DNA from: a bacterium
GTDB lineage: Bacteria; Acidobacteriota; Thermoanaerobaculia; Multivoradales; J023
DNA length: 42,299 nucleotides
Reading direction: 5' to 3'
NCBI GenBank assembly: GCA_024226315.1
Contig: JAAELT010000302.1
Coordinates: forward strand, 1-42,299
In this document: positions 7,673-19,627 of the stretch, one piece after another
Position numbering within the stretch: position 1 is the stretch's first letter
Layout of the letters: each line of letters begins with the position of its first letter
Notes under the pieces: model-generated
Told to the model about the DNA's origin: nothing
What the model saw: only the letters and a program-made list of their open reading frames with translations
The model's database searches: none
Position numbers and translations under genes: made by a program

Positions 7673-8139
7673 CGCGCCGCGAGCCTAGCCGGGTCGCCGG
7701 TGTGATGGAAGAGGCGGTCTCCGAAGGCGTCCATCAGGACGGGATTGAGGCCGCGGTCCCGGGCCTGGTTGACCCGTTCGCACAGGCGGTCGAAGTAGGC
7801 GTCGTCGAACTGGACGCCTGCGTAGAAGGCGTCGAACGACGAGAGGTCGGGGGTGCCGTCATAGAGGTGGTAGACGGGGTCACGCGCGCTGCCCGACACC
7901 GGCCAGGGCAGCGGGTGGATCCGCTCGCCATCCTCTCCCACCGCGATCCCTTCCCAATGCCACAGCTTGGTGAAGTTGTGGCCGTTGGCCGTCAGCATTT
8001 CGAGAAACGCAGCGTAGTCGAGCCGTGTCCTGTAGTGCCAGTCCTGGAAGCTGTTCCAGGTGTGCGAGCCGGTCAGGACGACGGGCTTGCCGCCGGCCGT
8101 GAAGTAGAGGTCGCCGGCTTCATGAGTCAGCGGGTCGCG
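7669..8139 (-). pseudogene. headless, truncated glycoside-hydrolase-like fragment
   Basis: Reading 8139 to 7669 on the minus strand gives about 156 residues. They resemble the start of a TIM-barrel glycosidase-type protein common in soil bacteria: LYFTAGGKPVVLTGSHTWN, then LDYAAFLEMLTANGHNFTKL, WHWEG and FDRLCERVNQARDRGLNPVL. The homologous part starts well before the only ATG (7996-7998), and no ATG, GTG or TTG lies upstream in frame before a stop at 8227-8229. The C-terminal two thirds of such proteins are also missing, because the frame stops within the GNAT start. It therefore looks like a gene eroded at both ends, perhaps kept as a leader that couples translation to the GNAT gene. The family assignment is from memory of the GSHTWN signature. 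Confidence 0.7.
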
Positions 8140-8179
8140 ACCGCTGCGGCGATGGCCCAGGCGTTCACCCGCCCCACGC

Positions 8180-9652
<1,473 letters not shown>

Positions 9653-9655
9653 AGA

Positions 9656-9949
9656 TCAGTCCTTGGGCGTCTCGCGCTCGTCGGCGCGAAACAGCAACAG
9701 CAGGGCGGCGAACATCACCAGCAAGGCGAACACCACCCAGGCGAAGGACAGCGGCAGGCCGAGGATCAGGGGTTTGATGCCGGAGAACATCGGATAGACG
9801 GGCCAGATCAGGAGCGCCGCGGCCAGGACATAGACGGCGAGGAAGAGCAGGCGGCGCCGCCGCTTCGCCGGAGTGGTGCCGGGAGGGAAAAGCTCGAGCT
9901 TCGCCGAGCTGACGGCCTCGTCGTCATGCTTCGTGCCTGAAGGGGTCAT
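9656..9949 (-). CDS. DUF3311-like small membrane protein, symporter partner
   Basis: The 97-residue product has an N-terminal polar segment, a basic stretch (AKRRRR), and two hydrophobic helices near residues 34-57 and 66-86, with PVYPMFSG and LGLPLSFAWVV between and in them. That layout matches the short DUF3311 proteins found immediately ahead of SSS symporters, as here with a 3-bp gap. Its job is unknown; an accessory subunit for the carrier is the usual inference. It diverges from the uracil-DNA glycosylase gene across only 33 bp, so the two promoters must overlap. Confidence 0.8.
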   Translation of the reverse strand: MTPSGTKHDDEAVSSAKLELFPPGTTPAKRRRRLLFLAVYVLAAALLIWPVYPMFSGIKPLILGLPLSFAWVVFALLVMFAALLLLFRADERETPKD

Positions 9950-9982
9950 CTTGGTGGCGCCATCTTAGTAGAATCCGCCGTC

Positions 9983-10696
9983 ATGTCGCTGATCGAGATC
10001 TCGGACGTCCTCGCGCGCGAGCTCGCGCCGCTCACCTTCTCCGCGCCGGTGGCCTTCGTCTACAACCCGCTCGAGTACGCGCGCGAGCCGCACCGCCGCT
10101 ACCTGGAGCGGTTTGGCAGTGGGCGCAGGGAGGTGGTCTTCACGGGCATGAATCCCGGACCCTGGGGCATGGCGCAGACCGGGGTGCCGTTCGGCGCGGT
10201 GGGGCCGGTGAGAGACTGGCTGGGTCTGGCGGGCGCGGATGTCGGCAAGCCCGAGCGCGAGCACCCCAAGCGCCCGGTGACGGGGTTCGACTGCCCGCGC
10301 GAGGAAGTTAGCGGCACGCGCGTCTGGGGTTGGGCGCGGGACGCCTTCGGCACACCCGAGCGTTTCTTCTCGCGCTTCTTCATCGGCAACTATTGCCCAT
10401 TGTTGTTCCTCGACGAAGGCGGCCGCAACCTGACCCCCGACAAGCTGAAGGCGGCGGAGCGGCGCGCCATGACCGCGGTCTGCGACCGCGCGTTTCGCCG
10501 TGTCGTCGAGGTGCTCGAGCCGCGGCTGGTGATCGGCGTCGGGGTGTGGGCCGAGGGGCGTGTGCGCGAATGCCTCGACGGTCTCGACGTCGAGATCGGC
10601 CGCATCCTGCACCCGAGCCCGGCCAGCCCAGCGGCCAATCGCGGCTGGGCCGAGGCCGCGACTCGCCAGCTCGAGGCGATGGGCGTCGAGCTCTAG
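9983..10696 (+). CDS. SMUG1-type uracil-DNA glycosylase (UDG family 3)
   Basis: This 237-residue base-excision enzyme removes uracil and oxidised pyrimidines from DNA. Motif 1 is GMNPGPWGMAQTGVPFG near residue 53, with the family-3 Asn as catalytic water activator. Motif 2 is HPSPASPAANRGW near residue 212, the SMUG1-type DNA-intercalation loop. Vertebrate SMUG1 has the same order and spacing; bacterial copies are scattered. A TAGAAT box at 9969-9974 lies only eight bases before the ATG, which would make a leaderless or nearly leaderless transcript. No repair partner is adjacent. Confidence 0.92.
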   Translation: MSLIEISDVLARELAPLTFSAPVAFVYNPLEYAREPHRRYLERFGSGRREVVFTGMNPGPWGMAQTGVPFGAVGPVRDWLGLAGADVGKPEREHPKRPVTGFDCPREEVSGTRVWGWARDAFGTPERFFSRFFIGNYCPLLFLDEGGRNLTPDKLKAAERRAMTAVCDRAFRRVVEVLEPRLVIGVGVWAEGRVRECLDGLDVEIGRILHPSPASPAANRGWAEAATRQLEAMGVEL

Positions 10697-10726
10697 GAGG
10701 TTGGCCGGGAACGCGCGCTTCTCGGG

Positions 10727-12040
10727 TCATGCCAGCAACCGCTCTTCCATTTCGCGGGCCTCGCGGCGGCCTTCCTCGACCTTGACCGAGGCGAGGATGG
10801 CGCCGCCGACCACGAAGAAGGCGATCACCGAGAGGATGGCACCCCGGGTGGAGCCGGTGAGCACGATCATCCAGCCGAAGATCAGCGGGCCGAAGATGCC
10901 GGCGAACTTCTCGAACACCGAGAAGAAGCCGAAGAACTCGGCCGCCTTGTGCTTGGGGATCAGCGAGGCGAAGAGCGAGCGCGACAGCGCCTGGGCGCCG
11001 CCCTGCACTGCGCCCACCATGACGGCGATGATGTACCACTCGCGGGTGGTCTCGAGGTTGAAGGCCACCACGCAGACGACGGTGAAGACGCCGAGCGCGA
11101 AGAGGATCGAACGCTTGGCGCCGAATTTGCCGGCCAGGTACCCGAACAGGAAGGCGCACGGGATGCCGACGAACTGCACCAGCAGGATGGCGGCGACGAT
11201 GTGCTTCTGCGGCACGTCGCGCGAGGCGGCGTAGATGCCCGCCATGCGGATAATGGTGCCGATGCCGTCGTTGTAGATCAGCATCGCCAGCAGCATCATG
11301 AAGGCCTGACGGTAGCTGCCCCTGAGCTCGTGGAAGGTCTCGGCCAGCCGGTGGAAAGAGACCTTCATGGCGCTGCCGGCGTCGAGCTCGTCGGCCTCCA
11401 TCAGGCGCGGCGGCTCGGGTACTCGCAGGAAGAGCGGCAGCGCGAACACCCCCCACCAGACGGCGACGCCGACGAAGGCCAGTCGCGAGGTCGAAGCGAA
11501 GCTCTCCTGGATCCCCGGCAGGAAGACGATCAGCAGCAGGCCGCTGCCGAGGTAGCCCAGGGCGTAGCCGGCGGTGGAGACGCGGTCCATCTCGTCGCCG
11601 CGCGCGATGTGGGGCAGAAACGAATCGTAGAAGACGAAGCTGGTGGCCACCGCGAAATTGCCGATGCCGAAGAGCACCGTGGCCAACAGCCAGTCGCCCT
11701 CGTGGATCAGGTACATGCTCATGGTGACCAGCACCCCGAGTGCCACGAAGCCAGCCATCAGGCGTTTGCGCCAGGCCAGGAAGTCGGCCAGCGCGCCCAG
11801 GACCGGCGCGGTGAGCGCGACCGCCGTCATGGCGAAGGCGGTGGTCATGGCGAAACGGAACGTCGCCTGGTCCCCGTCCAGGCCGGTGGCCGCCACCTGC
11901 TGGTAGAAGATCGGGAAGACCGCCGTCACGATCACCAGGTAGAAGGCCGAGTTGGCCCAGTCGTACATCGCCCAGGCGCGCAGCTCCGGACGGTGGAGGC
12001 CGAAGCGCTCGAGAAACGACGGGGACGGCGGCGGGGTCAT
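10727..12040 (-). CDS. MFS transporter, Atg22/UMF1 type
   Basis: The 437-residue protein has about twelve transmembrane segments. It begins with RAWAMYDWANSAFYLVI, the hallmark of the Atg22-like (UMF1) branch of the major facilitator superfamily. Yeast Atg22 exports amino acids from the vacuole; bacterial members are efflux or exchange carriers of unknown substrate. Other landmarks are VFYDSFLPHIA, YNDGIGTIIRMAG in the second half and VQGGAQALSRSLFASLIP. It lies downstream of rpoD on the same strand but is separated by a 157-bp gap containing a palindromic repeat, so it probably has its own promoter. Confidence 0.88.
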   Translation of the reverse strand: MTPPPSPSFLERFGLHRPELRAWAMYDWANSAFYLVIVTAVFPIFYQQVAATGLDGDQATFRFAMTTAFAMTAVALTAPVLGALADFLAWRKRLMAGFVALGVLVTMSMYLIHEGDWLLATVLFGIGNFAVATSFVFYDSFLPHIARGDEMDRVSTAGYALGYLGSGLLLIVFLPGIQESFASTSRLAFVGVAVWWGVFALPLFLRVPEPPRLMEADELDAGSAMKVSFHRLAETFHELRGSYRQAFMMLLAMLIYNDGIGTIIRMAGIYAASRDVPQKHIVAAILLVQFVGIPCAFLFGYLAGKFGAKRSILFALGVFTVVCVVAFNLETTREWYIIAVMVGAVQGGAQALSRSLFASLIPKHKAAEFFGFFSVFEKFAGIFGPLIFGWMIVLTGSTRGAILSVIAFFVVGGAILASVKVEEGRREAREMEERLLA

Positions 12041-12077
12041 GTGCCGTGAGGCTAGCAGATCGCCCCGGGGATTGGGC

Positions 12078-12190
12078 CAGCCCAGCCCAGGGTTGACACC
12101 CTGGGCTACCGCATGTCGCCCTTGCAGGGCTCCGGAGCCCGGAGGGCGGCACGAGGTAGCCTCGGGCGTAAGCCCGGGGTGGGTAGAGGG
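12078..12190. repeat. composite palindromic intergenic repeat
   Basis: Between rpoD and the MFS gene lie three compact inverted repeats. One has 10-bp arms AGCCCAGGGT/ACCCTGGGCT around TGAC (12084-12107), a second is the perfect palindrome GGGCTCCGGAGCCC (12127-12140), and a third is GGGC-GTAA-GCCC near 12164. Their tight succession in a gene gap is typical of REP-like or miniature mobile elements dispersed in large GC-rich genomes. The first hairpin lacks a T-run, so it is not a classical terminator for rpoD. Confidence 0.6.
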
Positions 12191-12197
12191 GGCGCTC

Positions 12198-13901
<1,704 letters not shown>

Positions 13902-13938
13902 TTCCTTGCCTGCCTTCCTTACTTAGCGGACAGCCCGG

Positions 13939-15720
13939 TCAGCGGGGGGGCAGCCATCTGCTGGTCATGCCCGGATGCAGGCTGCGAGTGAGAGCTCCCA
14001 TCTCTTCCAGCAGCTCGGCGACCCGCGTGTCGGCACCCTGTTGCTCGGCTTGCTTGATCTGTCGCTTCAACTCGCTCTTTCGCTGCCTGCGCCAGCGGTG
14101 ATTCAGCTTCTCGAGGGTCCCTGCGAGGTCTCCCTCCCCAGGGCCGGAATCTTGTAACAGAAGACGAGCGGCGCGGTCAATAGCACCGCTCTCGCTGTCC
14201 AGCTTGGCCACGACGTCCGAAACCGCCGGCGGCCGACGGTCGTTGCCAATATATAAATCGCGAAAGGCTGAGTAAATATTCCGGCACTCCGGATCCAAAA
14301 AAACCTCGGGCGTCGGCAGCTGGTCGGGGGCGGGGAGCACCGAATCGTCCTGGAGCAACAGGGCAAGCGCCTTCTCTTCTTCGGTCCGGACCTCCCGGGG
14401 GCCGCCGCCGGCCGGCGCCTCGATACCCTTGAAGTACCGCTGCGCTCCGGTCTTGCCGCGCAGAGCGGCTTCCGGGATCCCCAGATACTCGGCCGCCCGC
14501 CGGCTGTAGGCGCCGCGCTCCACCTGGTTGCGCACCGAGCGGAGCAGCTCGGCGATGGTTTCGGCGGCGCGGGCCTGGAGAGCGGGGGTCCGCTCTTCGA
14601 CCGGCGGAATCCGGCGCCGGATCTCGATCCACACCGCGTCCTCCGCGGTGTCGATGATTTCGCGCACCGCCTCCGCCCCGGCTTCCAGGCGCCAGGAGTC
14701 CGGGTCGTGGCCGCTGGGGAACCTGGCGCGCCGGGCGGCGAGGCCGGCACCGAGGAGGATCGGCAAGGCCCGCTGGAACGCCTTCTCGCCGGCATCGTCG
14801 CCGTCGTAGGCGATGGTTACGTCGTCGCAATAGCGCGACATCAGCCGGGCCTGCTCGCTGGTCAGCGAGGTGCCCATGCCGGCGACCGAGAAGTCCACCC
14901 CGCTGGCGGCAGCGCCCAGGACGTCGAAGTAGCCCTCCACCAGCAGCGCCTTGCCGCCCTCGCGCAGCACGCGCTTGGCCTGGTGGAAGCCATACAGCAG
15001 ATTGCCCTTGTGGAAGTGCTCGGTCTCGCTGGTGTTGACGTACTTGGCGCGGTCATCTCCGAGGGTGCGGCCGCCGAAACCGACCAGGCGCCCGCCAGGA
15101 GTGTGGATGGGGAACATCAGTCGCTGACGGAAACGGTCGTAGGGCTTGTCGGTGCGCTGGCTGCGGCCCACCAGGCCGGCCGCGATCAGGTCGTCCAGCG
15201 GCACCCGGCCGCGCAGCGCCTTCTGCAGGTGGTCCCAGCCATCGGGCGCGTAGCCGAGGCCGTAGAGGCTTTGCAGCTCGGAGGAGATCTGGCGCTTGTC
15301 GAGGTACCCCTGGGCGAAGGCGCTACGCCCGAGCTGTTGCTCGAAGAACTCGGCCGCCGCCTCGAGCGCCGCGCCGAGGTCGCGCTCCTGGCGCGCGCTA
15401 CCGCCGGTCGGCGCCGCCGGCAGGGGAATGCCGTAGCGCCGCGCCAGCGACTCGATGGCCGCGGGAAAGTCGTCTCCCGTCTGCTCCATGAAGAGCTTGA
15501 TGGTGTCGCCGCCGGCGCCGCAGCCGAAGCAGTAGAACAGGCCCTGCACGGGGTCGACGGAGAACGATGGGCTCTTCTCCTTGTGGAAGGGGCACAGGCC
15601 CTTGTATTGCTTGCCCTTCTTCTCCAGCCGGGTCATGTCGCCGGCGACGTCGACGATGTCGACGGCGTCGCGCACCGCCTGAACGAGCTGCGGAGTGATG
15701 CGGGTGGAGCTCACCCCCAT
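13939..15720 (-). CDS. dnaG: DNA primase DnaG
   Basis: The 593-residue primase makes RNA primers at the replication fork. The N-terminal zinc site is Cys43-His46 and Cys64-Cys67 (CPFH...CFGC). The RNA-polymerase core contains YGLGYAPDGWD and RFRQRLMFPIHTPGGRLVGFGGR. The Toprim metal residues are in LLVEGYFDVL near residue 258 and IAYDGDDAGEKAF near residue 308. A C-terminal helicase-interaction region (from about 440) is present but divergent. It lies 25 bp after mutS2 and 37 bp before rpoD, all on the minus strand. Length is normal for the family. Confidence 0.97.
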   Translation of the reverse strand: MGVSSTRITPQLVQAVRDAVDIVDVAGDMTRLEKKGKQYKGLCPFHKEKSPSFSVDPVQGLFYCFGCGAGGDTIKLFMEQTGDDFPAAIESLARRYGIPLPAAPTGGSARQERDLGAALEAAAEFFEQQLGRSAFAQGYLDKRQISSELQSLYGLGYAPDGWDHLQKALRGRVPLDDLIAAGLVGRSQRTDKPYDRFRQRLMFPIHTPGGRLVGFGGRTLGDDRAKYVNTSETEHFHKGNLLYGFHQAKRVLREGGKALLVEGYFDVLGAAASGVDFSVAGMGTSLTSEQARLMSRYCDDVTIAYDGDDAGEKAFQRALPILLGAGLAARRARFPSGHDPDSWRLEAGAEAVREIIDTAEDAVWIEIRRRIPPVEERTPALQARAAETIAELLRSVRNQVERGAYSRRAAEYLGIPEAALRGKTGAQRYFKGIEAPAGGGPREVRTEEEKALALLLQDDSVLPAPDQLPTPEVFLDPECRNIYSAFRDLYIGNDRRPPAVSDVVAKLDSESGAIDRAARLLLQDSGPGEGDLAGTLEKLNHRWRRQRKSELKRQIKQAEQQGADTRVAELLEEMGALTRSLHPGMTSRWLPPR

Positions 15721-15745
15721 ACTCTCTACAACGCGCCGGCTTTGT

Positions 15746-18160
15746 TCAAGAGTCGCGGAGGGTGACGATGGTGGCGCCGTCGCCGCCCTCGTGGGCGCGG
15801 CCGGGGCGCTGGGCGCCGACCGCGGGGTGGTGCCGCAGGTGCTTGCGGACCGCGGTTCGCAGGCGGCCGCTGCCGTGGCCGTGGATGATGCGCACCGCGG
15901 CGTGGGAGCCGAGCAGCGCCTGATCGAGGAAACGGTCGAGGGTCACGAGCGCCGGCTCCACCCGCAGGCCGATCAGTTTCAGCTCGATCGGCGGCTCTTC
16001 GGCGCCAGTCGTCGACTCGGGCGCGGCGTGCCGAGCCGGTGCCGGCCGTTTCGGTCGCTTCGTCCTCCGGTCGCTCTCGGCGGTCGCCGCCAGATCGCTC
16101 TCGCGGCAGTGCAGCAGCTTGCCCTGGACGCGCACATGCGCGCGGCCCCGCGCCAGCTTCTGGAGCGTCCCCACCCAGCCCAGCTTCCGGTGACGGACGG
16201 CGCCGCCGACCGCGATCTCTCCCGTCTCTTCCTCGGCCTCCTCCGGCGCGAAGCTCGGCGCGTCCTCGAACAGCCGCCCCACCGCGGCGCCGGCCAGGTT
16301 CCGGCGCCGGCCGCCCTCGAGCTCGGTACGCAGCCGTTCGACCTCGTCGCGCAGGCGCTGCGCCGTCTGCTGGCGAAAGGCTTCGAGCTCGCGCTTCAGG
16401 GTCTTGGCCAGACTCTTGCGCTCAGAGACCAGGGCTGCTTCCTGCTCCGCCATGCGGCGGCGGAGCAGGGCGGCGTCTTCCAGCTCTTGGTCCACTCGCG
16501 TTTGCGTCTCGGCCAGCTCCTGACGGGTCCGCTCGATCTCGGCCAGCAGACGGCGCAGATCGCGGTGCTCCGGACCGAGTAGCTCCTCGGCGCGCTCGAG
16601 CCAGGCGCCGGGCAGGTCCAGGCGCCGGGCCAGGGCCAGGGCCTCGCTGCCGCCCGGCGGACCGGGCAGTAGCCGATAGGTGGGTCGGCCGGAGTCGCCG
16701 TCGAACTGCATGGCGGCGCAGAAGGCGCCGGGAAGCTCCAGAGCGGCGGCCGCGAGCTGGGTCAGGTGGGTGGTGACGAGCACCAGGCCCTGGCTCTCGA
16801 CCAACCCTTCGAGCAGCGCGGTCGAGAGCGCCGCGCCTTCCTCGGGGTCCGTGCCGGAGCCCAGCTCGTCGAGCAACACCAGCGCATCGGGGCCGGCGGC
16901 CTGCCAGGCCTCGCGCAGCCGCAACAGTCGGCCGCTGAAGGTCGAACGGTCGGCCAGCAGGTCCTGCTCGTCGCCGACGGTCGCGACGACGACGGCGAGG
17001 AACGGCAGGCGGCTGCCTTTCTCCGCCGGTACCGGCAGGCCGCAGAGGTGGGCCAGGGTGAGCAATCCGGTGGTCTTGAGTGCCACCGTCTTGCCACCGG
17101 CGTTGGGTCCTGTGACCACCAGGGCGCGCCGCTCGCCGTTCAGCTCCAGGTCGAGGCCGACGATCGACTCGGAGTGCCCCGGCTGGCCCAGGGCCTCGCG
17201 CCGCAGCTCGGCGAGCGCCGGATCGAGAAGTGGATGACGAGCCCCGACCAGTCGCAGCTCGTGACGCGCTCCGAGGTCGATCATGTGGGCGCCGCTCGTC
17301 TCGGCGAAACGCACGCAGGCCTGCAGCAGATCGAGGTTGGCGACGAAAGCCGTCTGCTCGCGGATCGCCGGTAGCTCGCCCGTCAGACGGTGGATCAGCT
17401 CGGCGAGGATCCGGCGTCTCTCGGCGGCTTCTTCGTCGGCGGTCTGCTGCAGCTGGTTGTTGCTCTCGACCGCGTCAATGGGCTCGAAATAGAAGCTCTT
17501 GCCGCGTCCCGACCGGCCGTGGACGAGGCCAGGCATCCGCCCGCGGGCGCCGGCCTGGAGCATCAGTACCAGGCGGCCTCCTCGCATGGGGATGGTCTCT
17601 TCGCTGAGATGCTCGCGGTGCTCCTCCACGAGCGAGCCGAGCTGCTCGTAGATGCGGCCCCGCACCCGGCGCAGCCGGCCGCGCAACTCGGCGAGCAGAG
17701 GGGTCGCGTCTTCCCGGATCTCGCCCCGGGGATCGAAGGTCTCGGTCAGCGTCCGCTCGAGGTCGCCGAGCGGTGGCAGGCTGGCGCTGTCCGCCGCCAG
17801 CTCGACGCAGGCGGGGTCGGCCTTCTCGATGCGCCGGGCCGCGCCGGAAGCGACCCGGAGGAGGTCGCCGACCGCAACGAGGTCGCGGCCGTCGAGCGAG
17901 TGCCCACCGTCTTCGATCCGTTCCAGCAGCGGCTCGAAGGGGCGCTCGCACAGCGGCACCAGGGGCCGAGCCACGATCAACCGGCGGGTTTCCTCGTAGC
18001 GGTGCCGGTGGCGGACGAGATCGCCTTCGTTGTCGAATGGCCGCAGCTCGGCGAGCTTGCGGCATCCGACGTCGGTGGCCGCAAGCTGGGCGATCAGGCG
18101 CAGCAGGCTCGGCAGCTCGAGGGCCTGCTCGGTGGCGACTGAAGCGACGGTGGAGCTCAT
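15746..18160 (-). CDS. mutS2: MutS2-family ATPase with C-terminal Smr domain
   Basis: The 804-residue protein has the MutS2 plan: no mismatch-recognition domain, a core/clamp region, then Walker A TGPNAGGKT near residue 350 and Walker B VLLDELGSGTDPEEG near 425. A long coiled coil (about 510-620, rich in Glu/Arg/Leu) follows, and an Smr nuclease domain ends the chain with IIHGHGSGRLR near 765. MutS2 proteins act on branched DNA or on collided ribosomes; which applies here is not visible. I chose ATG 18160 because the upstream extension to 18238 reads through the spacer after the rpsU terminator and adds no conserved sequence. Its place between rpsU and dnaG is unusual. Confidence 0.93.
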   Translation of the reverse strand: MSSTVASVATEQALELPSLLRLIAQLAATDVGCRKLAELRPFDNEGDLVRHRHRYEETRRLIVARPLVPLCERPFEPLLERIEDGGHSLDGRDLVAVGDLLRVASGAARRIEKADPACVELAADSASLPPLGDLERTLTETFDPRGEIREDATPLLAELRGRLRRVRGRIYEQLGSLVEEHREHLSEETIPMRGGRLVLMLQAGARGRMPGLVHGRSGRGKSFYFEPIDAVESNNQLQQTADEEAAERRRILAELIHRLTGELPAIREQTAFVANLDLLQACVRFAETSGAHMIDLGARHELRLVGARHPLLDPALAELRREALGQPGHSESIVGLDLELNGERRALVVTGPNAGGKTVALKTTGLLTLAHLCGLPVPAEKGSRLPFLAVVVATVGDEQDLLADRSTFSGRLLRLREAWQAAGPDALVLLDELGSGTDPEEGAALSTALLEGLVESQGLVLVTTHLTQLAAAALELPGAFCAAMQFDGDSGRPTYRLLPGPPGGSEALALARRLDLPGAWLERAEELLGPEHRDLRRLLAEIERTRQELAETQTRVDQELEDAALLRRRMAEQEAALVSERKSLAKTLKRELEAFRQQTAQRLRDEVERLRTELEGGRRRNLAGAAVGRLFEDAPSFAPEEAEEETGEIAVGGAVRHRKLGWVGTLQKLARGRAHVRVQGKLLHCRESDLAATAESDRRTKRPKRPAPARHAAPESTTGAEEPPIELKLIGLRVEPALVTLDRFLDQALLGSHAAVRIIHGHGSGRLRTAVRKHLRHHPAVGAQRPGRAHEGGDGATIVTLRDS

Positions 18161-18224
18161 CGGCGGCCTGGGGAGGAAGTCGGTTCGCCGCTCGTGTCCA
18201 TACCAACGAACTGTGACGCTAATG

Positions 18225-18255
18225 AAAAGCGGGAGCAAGTCGAGCTCACTCCCGC
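18225..18255 (-). terminator. Rho-independent terminator after rpsU
   Basis: On the minus strand GCGGGAG and CTCCCGC form a perfect 7-bp stem around a 13-base loop and are followed directly by TTTT. It lies about 50 bases past the rpsU stop and about 65 bases before the mutS2 start, so it should cut most transcripts between the two genes while allowing some readthrough. Confidence 0.8.
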
Positions 18256-18302
18256 CGATTCCGCGCGATGTTCGTCGTCGCGGTGTTTCCTGTGCAGACC
18301 TG

Positions 18303-18512
18303 TCAGTGCAGACCGAGGCGCCGCTCTTCGGCCAGCTTGCGAAGCATCTTCTTGCGGCCCTGGAGCGCCTTGCGCTTGCGCTTCACGCTCGGTTTCTCGA
18401 AGTGCTGGCGCTTCTTGAGCTCGGTCAGGACACCGGCCTTTTCACATTTTCTCTTGAAACGACGAAGGGCATTCTCGAAACTCTCTTCGTCGCGAACATG
18501 GACTATCGGCAT
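18303..18512 (-). CDS. rpsU: 30S ribosomal protein bS21
   Basis: The 69-residue, strongly basic protein matches bS21: VHVRDEESFENALRRFKRKC at the N terminus, then KAGVLTELKKRQHFEKPS and a Lys/Arg-rich tail. bS21 binds the 30S platform near the anti-Shine-Dalgarno region and helps initiation. The gene precedes mutS2, dnaG and rpoD on the same strand, an order that parallels rpsU-dnaG-rpoD of enterobacteria with mutS2 inserted. It has a good sigma-70 promoter about 65 bases upstream and a terminator behind it. Confidence 0.96.
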   Translation of the reverse strand: MPIVHVRDEESFENALRRFKRKCEKAGVLTELKKRQHFEKPSVKRKRKALQGRKKMLRKLAEERRLGLH

Positions 18513-18576
18513 CAGGGGCGTTCCTCTCGTCTTGGCGATTTCAATCTGGGGGCGGCAGGGCGCACCACGTTTGGCA

Positions 18577-18605
18577 ATGATCGCTCAAGATCGAGCCCGA
18601 GTCAA
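18577..18605 (-). promoter_or_regulatory. sigma-70-like promoter of rpsU
   Basis: On the minus strand TTGACT (18600-18605) and GATCAT (18577-18582) are separated by 17 bp. The pair lies in the gap after the lipoprotein stop and would start a transcript with a leader of about 60 bases ahead of rpsU. Confidence 0.55.
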
Positions 18606-18616
18606 GACCAGCCGGA

Positions 18617-19429
18617 CTACTCTTCTTTGGCGCCGACCGCGTTGAAGTCGACCTTGTAGACCTCGAGTACGTCCTTCTTGGGCTGGAAGAAGACGGCGGC
18701 CGCCGTGTTCGGCTCTTCTTTCGGGAAGAACCAGCCGACGGCGCCCTGCTCGAACTCGCGCACGTTGGTGGTCTTGGGAGTGCCGAGCAGGCCGCGCACC
18801 TCATCTTGGGTCATGCCTTTCTTCACCGTGGCGAGCCGCTCCTCGGTCATGAACCGCATCATCTCGGCGGTAGCCTTGGCCTCCAGCAGCTTCTCGTTGT
18901 CGGGATCGTTCCGCAACGCCGTGCTGTAGATGTCGATGGCTTTCCCGTACTCACCGCCCCTGGCGATGTAGTCCGCCGCAAAGAGCATGTCCACGTCGCT
19001 CTTCATGCGGAGCGCCCCGAGCTGCATGTCCGTGAGCTCGGCGCCTTCGACGATCCCCTGGTCATTGATGAACGCGATCACTTGACCACCGAATTGCTCG
19101 GCGGTGCCGAGAATCTCTTCCTGCAGTGCATCGGCCTGGGCCGCAAGCTCTTCAGGGCTGGGTGGCGCCTCTCCCTCGGCCTCTTCGCCTTCTCCGCCGT
19201 CGCCCTCTCCCTCCTCGGCTTCCTCGGGGCCGGCGGCGATCCGCTCCCTGAGACCGACGAGCTCTGCTTGCTTGGCGTCGAGATCGGCCTTCGTGGTCTG
19301 CATTTTGGCCCAGTCCTCGGCGGCCTTGGCGGCTTGCAGTTCTTCTTCCGACGGCCCTCCGCAGGCGAGCAGACCGCAACACAGGATCGACAAGCTGACG
19401 AGTGCGAAGAGCGCTCTTCCTCTGAGCAT
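18617..19429 (-). CDS. lipoprotein with BamE/SmpA-like C-terminal domain
   Basis: The 270-residue precursor starts at ATG 19429 after GGAGGAG. It has a hydrophobic signal ending in LLACGG, so Cys23 should be lipidated. A helical segment, a very acidic Gly/Glu linker (about residues 70-90) and a TPR-like pair (GEYGKAIDIYSTALRNDPDN) follow. The last 70 residues, from VKKGMTQDEVRGLLGTP through GWFFP to FFQPKKDVLEVYKV, match the BamE/SmpA fold, where K-G-M-T-x-x-E-V-x-x-L-L-G-x-P is the signature. BamE is an accessory of outer-membrane protein assembly, but the fold also occurs in other envelope lipoproteins. A role near the outer membrane is inferred, not shown. Confidence 0.82.
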   Translation of the reverse strand: MLRGRALFALVSLSILCCGLLACGGPSEEELQAAKAAEDWAKMQTTKADLDAKQAELVGLRERIAAGPEEAEEGEGDGGEGEEAEGEAPPSPEELAAQADALQEEILGTAEQFGGQVIAFINDQGIVEGAELTDMQLGALRMKSDVDMLFAADYIARGGEYGKAIDIYSTALRNDPDNEKLLEAKATAEMMRFMTEERLATVKKGMTQDEVRGLLGTPKTTNVREFEQGAVGWFFPKEEPNTAAAVFFQPKKDVLEVYKVDFNAVGAKEE

Positions 19430-19598
19430 CGTAATTCTCCTCCGTGGAACGGGGCAGGCAATTCGTGTTTCTCGAGACGGCGAATTTACCACACCGGCGG
19501 TCCGGCGGCAAGCGCGAGGGCGCCCGGCATGGCCGGAGAAAATGCCGCTAAATGCCCGCCGGTCAAGGGTTTTGGCGGCTCTCTTCGAGTGCCGTTCC

Positions 19599-19627
19599 TT
19601 GACATGTGGAGGCGGTTGAAAAATAAT
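19599..19627 (+). promoter_or_regulatory. sigma-70-like promoter of the GAF-like gene
   Basis: TTGACA at 19599-19604 is followed after exactly 17 bp by AATAAT at 19622-19627. The coding start is about 70 bp downstream behind a GGAGG site. This is one of the best consensus promoters in the window, and it sits in a locally AT-richer stretch. Confidence 0.75.

Noticed and set aside
12084..12107. rpoD terminator
   Set aside because: Perfect hairpin but no T-run; better explained as part of a palindromic repeat.
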